From contig NZ_BDGJ01000084.1 of assembly GCF_002207765.1 (NCBI RefSeq), positions 1 to 64,000 on the forward strand: a stretch of 64,000 bases of DNA. Direction: 5' to 3'. The position numbers were made by a program, and so were the translations under genes. The stretch comes from Calderihabitans maritimus. Lineage in GTDB: Bacteria; Bacillota; KKC1; Calderihabitantales; Calderihabitantaceae. A model generated the notes under the pieces. The model did no database searches and was not told the DNA's origin. It saw only the letters and a program-made list of their open reading frames with translations. Of this stretch, positions 1 to 9,300 are shown piece by piece. Each line of letters starts with the position of its first letter. Position 1 is the first letter of the stretch.

Positions 1-3000
1 TCGATGGCACCACCTTGGAAGTCCCCCTTAACTTCGCCCATCTTCTCTTCAATCCAGCCTTCGATCTCCAGGTAAAACTCCTTCAGTCCTTCCAAAACTT
101 CCGGATCAGCGTTCCACAGGCCGCGCTGGTGGGCTTCCAGCAACCTCCTGGCGATCTCCTCCAGCGCCCAGGGATTGTGCTCCTGGAAGAACTTCCGGTT
201 CTCCTCATCCAGGACGAACTTTTCGGCAATACCACCGAAGACCCAGTTTTCCACCTGGCGGGTAGTGGCCTGCCAGCCGTACATGTGGTTGACCCGGCTG
301 GAGATGTCCCCGGCCCCCTTGTAACCGTGACGCTTCTTGCCCTCGATCCAGGCTGGGTTTAAAAGCCGGGTGTGGGCAATGCGGGAAAGTTCCTCGCGCA
401 GGGTGCGGATTACCGGGCGCTCGGGGTCGTGCGTGTCGCCGAAGTAGGTTTTTGGCTCTTGGCCGGAGACGACTTTGGCCGCCACGGTAAAACCACCATG
501 CACCCCGTAGATGTGGCAGCAGTCCAAAAGGTCGATTTCGTCCGAGTCGAACTTTTCAAAGGTCACAGTTACCCGGCAGCAGTTGTCCACCAGTTCATCC
601 GGCGCTTTTCGCGCGTAAACCCCCTCCCCATAGGCGTAACTCGTCCAGTGGAAGTAGACCTCGGCGAGGTCCTGCTCTTCTTTCCAGGCAGATGCCGCCA
701 CCGCCAACTCCACGCCCGTGCCGTAGGTCCCCGGGGCGGAGGAAAACACGCGCAAGGTGGCCAACCTTCGAGCTTCTTCCCTCCCGTGCTCTGCCAGGAG
801 CTCGGCCTCCCTTTCCAGCACGTGCTTGCGCACAAAATTCTGTTCCGGCGGCTCCTCCAGCTCCGCCACCATCTTCACCGCCTGGTCAATGAGCTCGAAG
901 GCACGCGGCATCCCATCCCGCAGAATGGAGGAGAGGTTTACCAGACAGTCGATGCGGGGACGCCCCAGTTTATTCAAAGGTATGGGCCTGAGGTTTACCA
1001 CCCGTCCGGCCACCCAGACCGGCTCCACACCGAGGGTATAGAGGATCTGGGCAATGAGCTCCCCATCGGCCCGGAAGGGATCCATCGCCCGCAAGGTAAA
1101 GCCGATGGTTTCCGGGTAAGAACCGTCCTCGTTTTTCGAGCGGGCAATGAGTTCTTCCGCCAGCCGCCTACCCACCTCCCAGGCAGCAGCGGTGGGAATG
1201 CGCCAGGGGTCGATGGAATACATGTTGCGTCCCGTGGGTAGAACCTCCACCTTGCCCCGGGCCAGCGCCCCAGAGGCTCCGGGAGGGATGAACTCGCCGG
1301 CAAAACCACGCAGCAGGTTTTCCATTTCGTCACTCGTACGTCTTACCAGCGGTATAATGCGCAAGGCTTTGGCCAACACTTTGGCCAGTGAGTCTTTACC
1401 GCCATCAAGGGTAAGACCCCGGCGCCGGGCAAAGCGGGAAATGTGCTCCTGTGCCCTAGCCAGAGGCTCGCCCACCGCGTCCACCTGCAAGTCCAGGATG
1501 TCAGCAAGGATCTCCTTCCCCAGCAAATCCAGCTCCTCAAGAAGCCTACCGTTGCTCATCCCGGCCGCAGGGTGAAATGCTTGCGGTTCCTTTAACAGGG
1601 CATCATAATCAAGCTTTAAGCACTCCGCCAGAGCACGCCGCAAAGAGGGGCAATCGGGCTGATCCAGCCGCAGGATTGCGTTTAGAAGTTCCGCCAGCGC
1701 CTCGCCCTCCGGCGCCTCGCCAACTATGTGCAGGCCGTCTCGGAACTGGCTCTCCCGAAGAAGAGTAAGCTTTTCGTGTAAAACCCCAGGGTCGGGGTCT
1801 TGTTCCCCACTCCAAAGGTTGGCGGCCCGCGCTTTTTCGGCAATCTGTGCCCGAATTACCTCGGCACGCCCTTTCTCATTCAGGCTTATCGCCTTCTGGT
1901 AGTCCTCTAGAAGTTCCTCTAGCTCTGCAAGTTCCCCGCTTAACCGCATGCTGGCCAAAACCGGTGGCAAGTGATCTACAATGACCGCCGCTGAGCGCCG
2001 CTTGGCCACTACCGCCTCCATGGGGTTGACCAAGTTGTAAATGTAAAGGTGCGGTACCTTGCCTAGAGAAATGCGGGGGAAGCAGGATTCAGATAGTGCT
2101 GTAGTCTTGCCGGGCAGAAGCTCCAGCACCCCGTGGGTCCCCACGTGTACCACCACGTCGGCGCCGAACTCCTCCTCAAGCCATCTGTGCCAGGCTATCC
2201 ACTGGTGCGGCGGTGGTATATCCGGATCGTGGAGGATTTTGCACACCTCTCCATCGCAGCGGGAACCGGCGCAACCCCTCTTGGGCTGAACACCAATAAA
2301 GACGTTCCCCGTGATTATCCCGGGGACAACGATTTGCCCTTCATGAAGACCTAGGGAGAGTTTCTGTACCCCTTTTAGCTCACTTACTTGACCAGGGTGA
2401 CCCCATGCCGCAGCTATCTTTTCCCGAGCCTGCTCCGGAAGCTCGTTAAACCAGGAAAGGTACTTCTCTAAAGGCACAAATGCTGCAGCACCGCCCTTGG
2501 CCACTATCTCCTCTAATGTTGTCCAGCGGAAGTCGGGAAGCGCCTTGCGCCCCAAAATTGCTTCCGCCAGCTCACGGCCGTCTTGGGGCACCCACTCAAG
2601 GCGATAACCTTTCTCCCTCATCCGCTTTAAAATGCGGGCCAGGCTCTCCAGGCTGTCAAGACCAAAGGCCGTGCCAACTGTGGCTTCTACACTTTTACAA
2701 GGGGAATTTAAGAGAACAAAGGCCACTTTCTTTTCGGCGTTGGGCTTGTGCCGGAGTTCAATCCACTGCATCATCCTGTCAACCAGATAACTAACTTGTT
2801 CAGGTAGTGGTTGGGCCCGGGCGAAATCGCCCTCATCTTCTGCCGCGCTCACCAGAAGGGGCTCGATGAGCCCGTCGAACTCCGGCAAGGTAATACTGAT
2901 GATCACCTGCGGTAGGTTCAAGCCCTGCGGGTTTTCCCACCACTGGGCTTCCGTCTGCCGCGCTGCATGGATCATCTTCAAAATGGGCACGTTCAACTCC

Positions 3001-3809
3001 TGAAGCACATCGTCCGAAGGCTCATGGTTCACCGCTACTATGTCTCGCCGTGCCTTTAAAAACCAGCCACTGTAGACCAAGAGGACTTCGATGACCGGCT
3101 TCCCCTTCTGGAAGAAGAACTGCCGGATTACATCATCGTTTTTTACCTGCCCAAACCAGCCGTCGCTGAAAACAGGAATTACCCCGGCGCCGCGCTGTTC
3201 AACTTCCTGGATGATCGCTTCGTGCCCCGCCAGGTTTTCCTCCACCCAGAAAATGCGGGGGAAAAGAAGCCCAACAAGCGGCCGCCGTTCCCCATACCAG
3301 GCCAGGTAATCATCCAGGCGGGTAAAATATCCCTTTGCCCGCGGGTGGTAAATCCCCGCCCAGGGAACCTCTTGCGGCGCGGGTGCCGTTCCGGCTGGCA
3401 ACTTCCCGGCTAGCTCGCCTAGCCACAAGAGGAAGGCTTTCAGGTTCGCTTTGCCGCCGAAAAGATGGTACTGGATAGCGCGCTGGGCCGCCTCCGGGGA
3501 CACGTTGCCCGTCCCCGCTACCTCGACGGTCACCGGCACCAGCGGTTTTTGCAGCTCCTCTTTTAGCCTGCCGAAAAACTCTCCTAACGCTTTAAACTCC
3601 GGCGGAAAGCTGAAGAAGACCGCGTCCGCTTCCTCACGTGCAAACTCAAGCCACTCCGGCGGCGGCAGGGGCATACCCGCTGCTGGCGGCTGGCTGTACC
3701 TGAATTCCACCGCCAATTCCCCGCTTGCAAGCTCGGCCAGAGCCTCCTGGTAAACCCGCCCCACCGTACTCGGGCCGTGAATCACGCGAAAGCCGGCAAC
3801 TTTAAGCAT
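1..3809 (-). CDS. cobN: CobN/magnesium-chelatase subunit H family protein, cytosolic type (3' end beyond left edge)
   Basis: This is the large subunit family that inserts cobalt or magnesium into tetrapyrroles using ATP and ChlI/D-type partners. I translated it by hand: the frame is open without a stop from an ATG at 3809 to the left edge, at least 1269 codons, so only the far C-terminus is missing. The family motif HVGTHG is at residues 555-560, followed by a LLPGK stretch, and the C-terminal half has the typical RLLNPAWIEG and YGTGVE segments. There is no signal peptide, so the protein should be cytosolic, unlike the second CobN in this window. GGAGGTG lies about 6 bases before the start. 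It starts 33 bp after a binding-protein lipoprotein gene, probably in the same transcript. The true metal and substrate cannot be read from sequence; a MgCh-H-like role is possible. Confidence 0.9.
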   Translation of the reverse strand, partial: MLKVAGFRVIHGPSTVGRVYQEALAELASGELAVEFRYSQPPAAGMPLPPPEWLEFAREEADAVFFSFPPEFKALGEFFGRLKEELQKPLVPVTVEVAGTGNVSPEAAQRAIQYHLFGGKANLKAFLLWLGELAGKLPAGTAPAPQEVPWAGIYHPRAKGYFTRLDDYLAWYGERRPLVGLLFPRIFWVEENLAGHEAIIQEVEQRGAGVIPVFSDGWFGQVKNDDVIRQFFFQKGKPVIEVLLVYSGWFLKARRDIVAVNHEPSDDVLQELNVPILKMIHAARQTEAQWWENPQGLNLPQVIISITLPEFDGLIEPLLVSAAEDEGDFARAQPLPEQVSYLVDRMMQWIELRHKPNAEKKVAFVLLNSPCKSVEATVGTAFGLDSLESLARILKRMREKGYRLEWVPQDGRELAEAILGRKALPDFRWTTLEEIVAKGGAAAFVPLEKYLSWFNELPEQAREKIAAAWGHPGQVSELKGVQKLSLGLHEGQIVVPGIITGNVFIGVQPKRGCAGSRCDGEVCKILHDPDIPPPHQWIAWHRWLEEEFGADVVVHVGTHGVLELLPGKTTALSESCFPRISLGKVPHLYIYNLVNPMEAVVAKRRSAAVIVDHLPPVLASMRLSGELAELEELLEDYQKAISLNEKGRAEVIRAQIAEKARAANLWSGEQDPDPGVLHEKLTLLRESQFRDGLHIVGEAPEGEALAELLNAILRLDQPDCPSLRRALAECLKLDYDALLKEPQAFHPAAGMSNGRLLEELDLLGKEILADILDLQVDAVGEPLARAQEHISRFARRRGLTLDGGKDSLAKVLAKALRIIPLVRRTSDEMENLLRGFAGEFIPPGASGALARGKVEVLPTGRNMYSIDPWRIPTAAAWEVGRRLAEELIARSKNEDGSYPETIGFTLRAMDPFRADGELIAQILYTLGVEPVWVAGRVVNLRPIPLNKLGRPRIDCLVNLSSILRDGMPRAFELIDQAVKMVAELEEPPEQNFVRKHVLEREAELLAEHGREEARRLATLRVFSSAPGTYGTGVELAVAASAWKEEQDLAEVYFHWTSYAYGEGVYARKAPDELVDNCCRVTVTFEKFDSDEIDLLDCCHIYGVHGGFTVAAKVVSGQEPKTYFGDTHDPERPVIRTLREELSRIAHTRLLNPAWIEGKKRHGYKGAGDISSRVNHMYGWQATTRQVENWVFGGIAEKFVLDEENRKFFQEHNPWALEEIARRLLEAHQRGLWNADPEVLEGLKEFYLEIEGWIEEKMGEVKGDFQGGAI

Positions 3810-3842
3810 AAAAGACACCTCCAATATCCTTCGTTCTTTTCG

Positions 3843-4955
3843 CTATCTTCCATCTGGATGCTGCTCTGGGTGATACACAAAAACACCATGTGTGTCGAGA
3901 TCATAATCTATACGCATGAATCTCTTAAGATATTCCTGGTGAATAGCCTTTGGATCTAGGTCTTTGAATAGCTCTGGATGGAACCACTTTGCCATATATG
4001 CCGTTCCAATCACACTTCTAGGTGTAACAACTAGCTCCCCCCACGGGAGCCCCACATAAACTCTCCCTTTCTTTACTGCAGTAATTTCACTAAATCCAGG
4101 GCGATTCAAAATGGCATCTCTTATATCCTTCAGCACTTTCGGATCATCTATGTTATAGGGATAGACGCCAGCGATAGATGGAGATTTGACTATAATATCG
4201 GGATTCTGCGCCACCACCCACTCAGGACTTACTTTGACAGCTTTATCCGGGGGCTCAAGGTTGGCAGCGATATTCCTTCCACCGGCCGCCCGAATCATCA
4301 TGTCTGGTCCGTAGCCTCTAGTGCATGTCATATAGTCCCAGAACATCTCAAAGTACACTTTTGGCCTCTCGTCCTCCGGAAGTCCAGTGGTCCGTTGTTT
4401 AATGGCATTCATATATCCTTCATACCAATCAATGAACTTCTTAGCTTCATCCTCCTTCTCCAGTATATACGCCAGCTTTCTCAAGTCATCTAGTATTGTT
4501 TCTGGTCTGTATAGGTCTAAACGAATAACGGTTATACCTAGTGGCTCAAGTTTTTTTTCAAGCACTCCTTCAGCAAATGTTCGGGTCCAGATGACAACGT
4601 CAGGTTTAAGCTCGATTATTTTCTCGATATTTGGATTACTCCTTTCTCCAACCGAAGGTAGCTTACTTAACTCGGGGAAGAACAGTTCCCTCTGTTTTAC
4701 GCTATCCCCTACGCCGACCATCTTATCCTCTGCTCCCAGTATCTTAATGGCTTCAGCTACCTGAAGGCGCCCAACAATCCTCTGTATCGGCTTATCTATC
4801 GTCACCGTTCTGCCAGCAGAATCGACAATAGTTCTAGGATAAGCAGGCACAGCGGGTTCAGGATGCGGTGCCGCCTCCTTTTTTGGTGCACAACCAGCGA
4901 TGAGAGAGGCTATTAGACAAACAAGAACTAAGCCTGTCAAGATTACCTTCTTCAT
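3843..4955 (-). CDS. ABC transporter substrate-binding lipoprotein, FecB/BtuF type
   Basis: A periplasmic-binding-protein family member (PF01497 type) that would capture a siderophore, haem, corrinoid or chelated metal outside the membrane and hand it to an ABC permease. A signal peptide ends in the lipobox ASLIAGC with Cys22 as lipidation site. After it come the usual openings of this family: an IVDSAGRTVTI segment, then LKPDVVIW near residue 117 and a second lobe with NPDIIVK. Length, 370 aa, is normal. AGGAGG lies 8 bases before the ATG. No permease or ATPase of the matching type is in the window; instead the next gene is cobN, 33 bp downstream. The ~590-bp repeat cassette lies upstream. 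The ligand is unknown; a corrinoid or tetrapyrrole is an inference from the neighbour. Confidence 0.85.
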   Translation of the reverse strand: MKKVILTGLVLVCLIASLIAGCAPKKEAAPHPEPAVPAYPRTIVDSAGRTVTIDKPIQRIVGRLQVAEAIKILGAEDKMVGVGDSVKQRELFFPELSKLPSVGERSNPNIEKIIELKPDVVIWTRTFAEGVLEKKLEPLGITVIRLDLYRPETILDDLRKLAYILEKEDEAKKFIDWYEGYMNAIKQRTTGLPEDERPKVYFEMFWDYMTCTRGYGPDMMIRAAGGRNIAANLEPPDKAVKVSPEWVVAQNPDIIVKSPSIAGVYPYNIDDPKVLKDIRDAILNRPGFSEITAVKKGRVYVGLPWGELVVTPRSVIGTAYMAKWFHPELFKDLDPKAIHQEYLKRFMRIDYDLDTHGVFVYHPEQHPDGR

Positions 4956-5215
4956 CGACTTACCTCCTATCTCAATATTTTGTTTCTAACTCCCCCAAAC
5001 TCTTTTTTTCGTAGAATTTGAGGATTTTGCTACTCTATGTTTTGTAATGCTTTTTGCCAACAATGGCCTGATAAAATGCCACTGCCACACTCTTATCCTT
5101 TAACCGGGCTTGATTAACAAAAAGTTATGGAGTGAGGTCTGGTCAAGGGCGGGCTCCGCCCGTTCATTTTACCCTACTTTCCCTCCTTGCTTATCTCCTC
5201 TTGACAAAATAAAAA

Positions 5216-5262
5216 CCATGGAAGCATGCTTGCCAATTCCCAGCAAGCCCAGACCTCCATGG
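5216..5262 (-). ncRNA. Composite hairpin A with U-tract, repeat copy 1
   Basis: On the minus strand the outer stem CCATGGA/TCCATGG encloses GGTCTGG, an inner stem GCTTGC/GCAAGC, and a short bulge; the tail is TTTTTATTTT. This is the last of the three elements before the binding-protein start codon at 4955. In copy 2 the outer stem is one pair shorter and the U-tract is weaker. Confidence 0.5.
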
Positions 5263-5465
5263 TCTAATTCCCACGTAATTAAACCGTCAATCCGCAACTT
5301 CATTTCATTAAAATTTCTTCCCAGGGCAGGCTCGGGTAGTTCCCCAAACCCACCCCGTCAGAGAAAGGAGGACACTGGCCCGCGGACTTGCCAATCCCGC
5401 GCCGGTTCAAGGAGGTTAAAAGCTCTGTGCCAAGATTTCAGAGCCCCAAACCGCTAAAGCAAAAA

Positions 5466-5511
5466 GCCACGAAAGGCTTCCTCGCTTCAGCAAGGACAAG
5501 GCCTTCGTGGC
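5466..5511 (-). ncRNA. Composite hairpin B with U-tract, repeat copy 1
   Basis: On the minus strand the outer stem GCCACGAA/TTCGTGGC encloses GGCCTT and an inner TCCT/AGGA hairpin; five Us follow. The outer stem differs from hairpin C at several positions on both arms with pairing kept, which argues that the fold is what matters. Confidence 0.5.
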
Positions 5512-5584
5512 CCAATTAAAATACTTCCCCTTCTGCCCAGCATTGAAATATTAGTAAGTAATGGGACGCTTTTAATGCAAAAAA

Positions 5585-5633
5585 GCTATGAATGCAGACC
5601 GGTTTCCTTAACCGCTAGTCAGACCTTCATAGC
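5585..5633 (-). ncRNA. Composite hairpin C with U-tract, repeat copy 1
   Basis: On the minus strand an 8-bp outer stem GCTATGAA/TTCATAGC encloses the sequence GGTCTG, an inner stem-loop built on CGGTT/AACCG, and a short 3' bulge. Six Us follow immediately. The form is that of an intrinsic terminator with an asymmetric internal loop, and it is the first of three similar elements in the cassette. Confidence 0.5.
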
Positions 5634-5702
5634 CTGTTGTCATTAAATAAATATTATTTTTGATGGATGGTGCCTATTGACCTCTTTTTGAGAATTAGAA
5701 CT

Positions 5703-5726
5703 AACGGTAACTTCAGTTACCATTAC
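5703..5726. promoter_or_regulatory. 24-bp near-palindromic operator candidate, repeat copy 1
   Basis: TAACGGTAAC and GTTACCATTA flank a TTCA centre; the two 10-base arms pair with one mismatch. It lies directly next to a TATAAT on the minus strand (5728-5733), where a repressor would block a promoter firing toward the binding-protein gene. The same site is at 19844-19867 in the second copy. No good -35 is visible, so the promoter is uncertain and the DNA-binding protein is unknown. Confidence 0.45.
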
Positions 5727-5878
5727 ATTATATTATGCATATTCAACAGAACTAGTTTTAATTCCTTCCTAAAAGCAAAAATTTTTTGACGAACAATCTC
5801 TAACCAGCTTGGCTTATTATAATCTACACCCCTCTGGCAAATAATATTAAAAAAACTAAAGAGGAGGCAAGAAAATCA

Positions 5879-6112
5879 TTGAGCTGCAGCAGTATGCGAC
5901 ACCGGTTTAAGAAAGAGAAGCAACGCGGCCTGACCTTTAAAACTGCCATGGAGATTTTTCAAAATGTAGAAGGTTCTGTAGCGGCCCATAAAAACGAACT
6001 GAAGGAGTTGAGACAGTCTAACGCAAACCCCGAGGAAATCCGCCACCTCCAGGAACATATCTCCGATGGAGAAAGGTTATTGCGGGAAATTAGTTCTATG
6101 CGGCTGCACTAA
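5879..6112 (+). CDS. Small hypothetical helical protein, 77 aa
   Basis: I do not recognise this gene. A TTG start follows GAGGAGG (5861-5867) by 11 bases. The product is short, charged and predicted helical: a basic N-terminus (RHRFKKEKQRG) and then a heptad-like stretch with LKELRQ and EEIRHLQEHI. It has no membrane segment or metal motif. It sits between repeat copy 1 and the 3' end of the second cobN, pointing away from the repeat. It does not show the SQELD-like signature of Spo0E phosphatases. The good ribosome binding site and plausible composition favour a real gene, but no family could be assigned. Confidence 0.45.
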   Translation: MSCSSMRHRFKKEKQRGLTFKTAMEIFQNVEGSVAAHKNELKELRQSNANPEEIRHLQEHISDGERLLREISSMRLH

Positions 6113-6217
6113 TTCTGACAAAGAACCCAAACCTCGAAGCAACTACTCTATTGGTAGTTAAGCAATCTACATTATAGCAAGGGCACCCTAGGTTCCGGTA
6201 GGAAGCTGCCGGGGCAA

Positions 6218-6305
6218 AAGCCAGGGCAGTGGTCGATTTCCCGAATCATATCTACAGCATACCTTGTCTACCGCGATCACTATTAAATGTTCTCTGCCCT
6301 GGCTT
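6218..6305. other. 12-bp perfect inverted repeat with 64-nt spacer, downstream of cobN2
   Basis: AAGCCAGGGCAG at 6218-6229 pairs with CTGCCCTGGCTT at 6294-6305. On the minus strand the second arm ends in TTTT, so this may be the long-looped 3' end of the cobN operon transcript that stops at 6324. The long loop makes a simple intrinsic terminator uncertain. Confidence 0.4.
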
Positions 6306-6323
6306 CTCGCCCCAGTGCCTACG

Positions 6324-9300
6324 TCAGGAGAGTGGGCGATTTTTTTTGCCAACACCAAAATAACCTGCGGCAATGACAGCTCCCAACAGCAAAGCGCCAA
6401 GGATCGCCCAGAAAGTAACACCAGAAGAACCTGTTCCGGGAGCTTCCCCCTGTTCCGTGGAATAAATCTCATAAGCCCTTGGTCTATCCTGCATGGGCTT
6501 CTCTTTCGTCGCTTTTGCTGCTTCACCCGCCTCCTGTACTCTGCCGGAACTATTGTCCTCCCGGCGAGCAATTAAGGACGAACTGCCGGGTTTTTTCGTA
6601 GTAACAGGGTGAATCCGGGGCGACTGCGGAGTAGCTTTGGGCTCGGCAACAATTGCGCTGATTTGTTTTAAATGTAAGTCCTGGTTAGTGGCTTCCCGGA
6701 ACAGCTCACCGAACCTGGCCAAATCCTGGCCCGGGAGAGTGGCAAAGCTGGCCAGCCACTCGTTGAAGACAATATTGGCGCAAGTATGGTGACAGCAAAC
6801 CACCCCGTATTCCAGGACACTTTGAACATAGGTGTTGGCCAGTTGGCTTAACGTTTCCTGATCTGCCTGCCACATCTGGCGCCGGGCGGCCTCAAGGCCC
6901 CAGCCGGCGATGGCCTGTACCGCATAGGGACTTAGGCGATCCCGCACCTCTGGGTCCAGCACAATGGTTTCCATTACCTGCCGCCAGGACCAATTGTCCA
7001 CCGCGTCCAGGGTGGCGTCCACCCCGAAGAGGTGGCCCACATGTTTACTGATGGTGGTTGAGCCCGAGTACCCCTCCTGTAACATCCCCTCAATCCAGAT
7101 AGGGTTCAGCACCCTGGTCCGCAGCTCGGTGCCCAAAAAGCGGTTGAAAGATTGAACCTGCGGATCCCGGGCCTGCCGGGTGTTGGTAATGTAGACGTCC
7201 ACCTCCCGGCCGGAAACCTGTCGGGCGGCCAGATTGAGACCTCCCAGGTACTGGTAAACGTCATCGTTATCCAGCACACCCCACAGGGAATCCCGCACCT
7301 GGGTGATCACCTCTGTATTGCTCAAAACCCGGCGGAAGGCGCTTTCCGCTTCCTGTCCGTAAACCCTTTTCCCGTAAGCATACCGCATGCGGGCGAGGTA
7401 AGTGCGGGCCAGGTCTTCCTGCTTATCCCAGAAGCTGGTGGCCTCAACCATCTCCGATACTCCTGTGCCGTAGGCCCCGGGCGGATCGCCGAAAATCCTA
7501 GCTGCCGCCAGGACTTCGGCTTCTTTTTCCGAGTAGCCTTCTTCCCGGTAAACCTGCAGGTCCTCCTGGAAGTGCTTTTTCACCATATTATCCTCCGGCT
7601 GCTCCTCCAGACGGGCCACTTGAGCCAGCGCATCGTCCAAAAGTTCCACCATATAGGCAAAGGTATCGCGGAACAGGCCGGAGATGGTCACCAGAACATC
7701 TACCCGCGGGCGGCCCAGTTGGGAGATCGGCGTGAAGTCAATGCCGGTGACCCGCCCGTTTTTGTCCCATTTAGGTTCAGCCCCTATCAGGCGTAAGATC
7801 ATCGCTATCGTTTCCCCCTGGGTACGCATGGTCTCAATGGCCCACAGCACCACTCCCACCCTTTCCGGGTAGCGACCGTGCTCCGCCAGGTACTGAGCTA
7901 GCAGTTGGTCGGCTGCCTTCTTCCCAGTCTCCCAGGCGGCCTTATCAGGCACCATCCGGGGGTCAAAGGAGTAGAAGTTGACCCCGGTGGGGAGGGTATC
8001 GGGGATGCGTACCGGGTCCCGGCCCAATCCCGGGGGAATGTATTCGCCGCGCAACGCCCGCAGTAGGTTGTCCATTTCCCGGGTACTGAGGGTCAGTTTC
8101 TGCTGGTAGTTGGCCTCACTCCCGCTCCGGGTAGCCGGATCGTAAGCCACCATGGCGCTGGCCATTCTCTCCAGCAGTTCCTCCTCGGGCGGCCGCCCAA
8201 AGGTATGCAGGCCATAGGGCATCAGTTCGGCGACCATCTCCGCCAGGTAGGAGTCTACCTCTTGGACGACCCGTTCAAAGCTGTCTCGGGCCAGGTCCAG
8301 GTGAAGAACCTGGTCAAGGTTATTGGCCGTGATTTTTTCCAGAATCTCTTTTTGCATGGCGGCCAGCCGCCGCGTATTTCCTTTAGCTGCCTCCACTTCA
8401 TAGTTATTCAACATCTCCTGCAGGGCCGCCAGGTCGCCGTAGAGTTCGGGTTTTACCATTGGGGGCGTAAGGTGGTCGATGATGACAGCATAGCCGCGGC
8501 GCTTGGCCTGGGTACCCTCCCCTGGATTGTTGACGATGTAAGGGTAGATATTAGGGAGATCCCCCAACACTACGTCGGGCCAGTCGTCTGCCCCCAGGCC
8601 GACGCTCCGACCCGGCAGCCACTCCAGGGTACCGTGGGTGCCCAGGTGGATGACCGCGTCGGCCTTGAAGTCATGTTGCAGCCAGAAGTAAAACGCCAGG
8701 TACTGATGGGTAGGTGGTAGGGTGGGCGAGTGAGTGATCTTCTGGGGGTCGTCCCCCCACCCCCGCATGGGCTGCGGCCCAATAAACACATTCCCCAGCA
8801 TGAGCCCCGGGATGACCAGTTGCCCTTGATACACCATCACCCGGCCCGGGGCGGGACCCCACTCCCGCTCCACCGCCTCCTGCAGGCTCCGAGGCAGTTC
8901 CCGGAACCACCGCAGGTAATCTTCCACGGGTACCGTCATAGCGCCGGCCTGCACCATGGTTTCCAGTTCCCCCGGCGCCCAGCTCCCTACGTTGCGCCCA
9001 TAAGTTAGCATTATCTTCAGGAGATCCTTTCCAGGAAAATTTCCTTCCACTCGGTAGCCATCTTTTTTCAGCGCTTGCAAGATGGCAGCTATGCTCTCCG
9101 GCACATTTAAGTAGGAGGCACTAATACTGTCCTTGCCCCCGCTGTAGTTATAATAGATGATGGCCACCCTTTTGTCCCCGTTTGGTTTATGGCGTAACAT
9201 TGCCCAGTTCATGGCCCGCCGGGCTAGCCGCTGAACGCGATCAGGAATAGGCACCTTTTTCACGATCTCCACCCCGGTGGCGGCGTCCACCCCCACAGCT

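Larger units (their letters stand above)
5209..5797. repeat. Direct repeat cassette, copy 1 (~590 bp, non-coding)
   Basis: This stretch is repeated nearly identically and in the same orientation at 19356-19939, with only scattered substitutions and a few small indels. It fills most of the gap between the binding-protein gene (start 4955, minus) and the small gene at 5879. It holds no convincing gene. Read on the minus strand, toward the binding-protein gene, it contains a possible -10 TATAAT (5728-5733), a 24-bp near-palindrome (5703-5726), and hairpins at 5585-5633, 5466-5511, 5422-5444 and 5216-5262, each followed by a run of Us. It looks like a portable regulatory leader rather than an insertion sequence, since no transposase is present. 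Bases 4956-5208 hold only the binding-protein leader and a GC hairpin (GGGCGG/CCGCCC) near 5147-5161. Confidence 0.85.

Noticed and set aside
372-1241. Long plus-strand open frame of 289 codons
   Set aside because: It is antisense to the first cobN, whose minus-strand frame gives clear family motifs throughout; the plus-strand product has no recognisable features.
4956-5208. Possible cobalamin riboswitch for the binding-protein and first cobN genes
   Set aside because: I looked for the B12-box and core on the minus strand and found neither; only the operon starting at 12045 has one.
5209-5797. Repeat cassette as an insertion sequence or group II intron
   Set aside because: No transposase or reverse transcriptase frame, no terminal inverted repeats at its ends and no target duplications were seen.
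7152-8720. Plus-strand open frames of 171-214 codons
   Set aside because: They are antisense to the exported CobN gene and lack start signals and family similarity.
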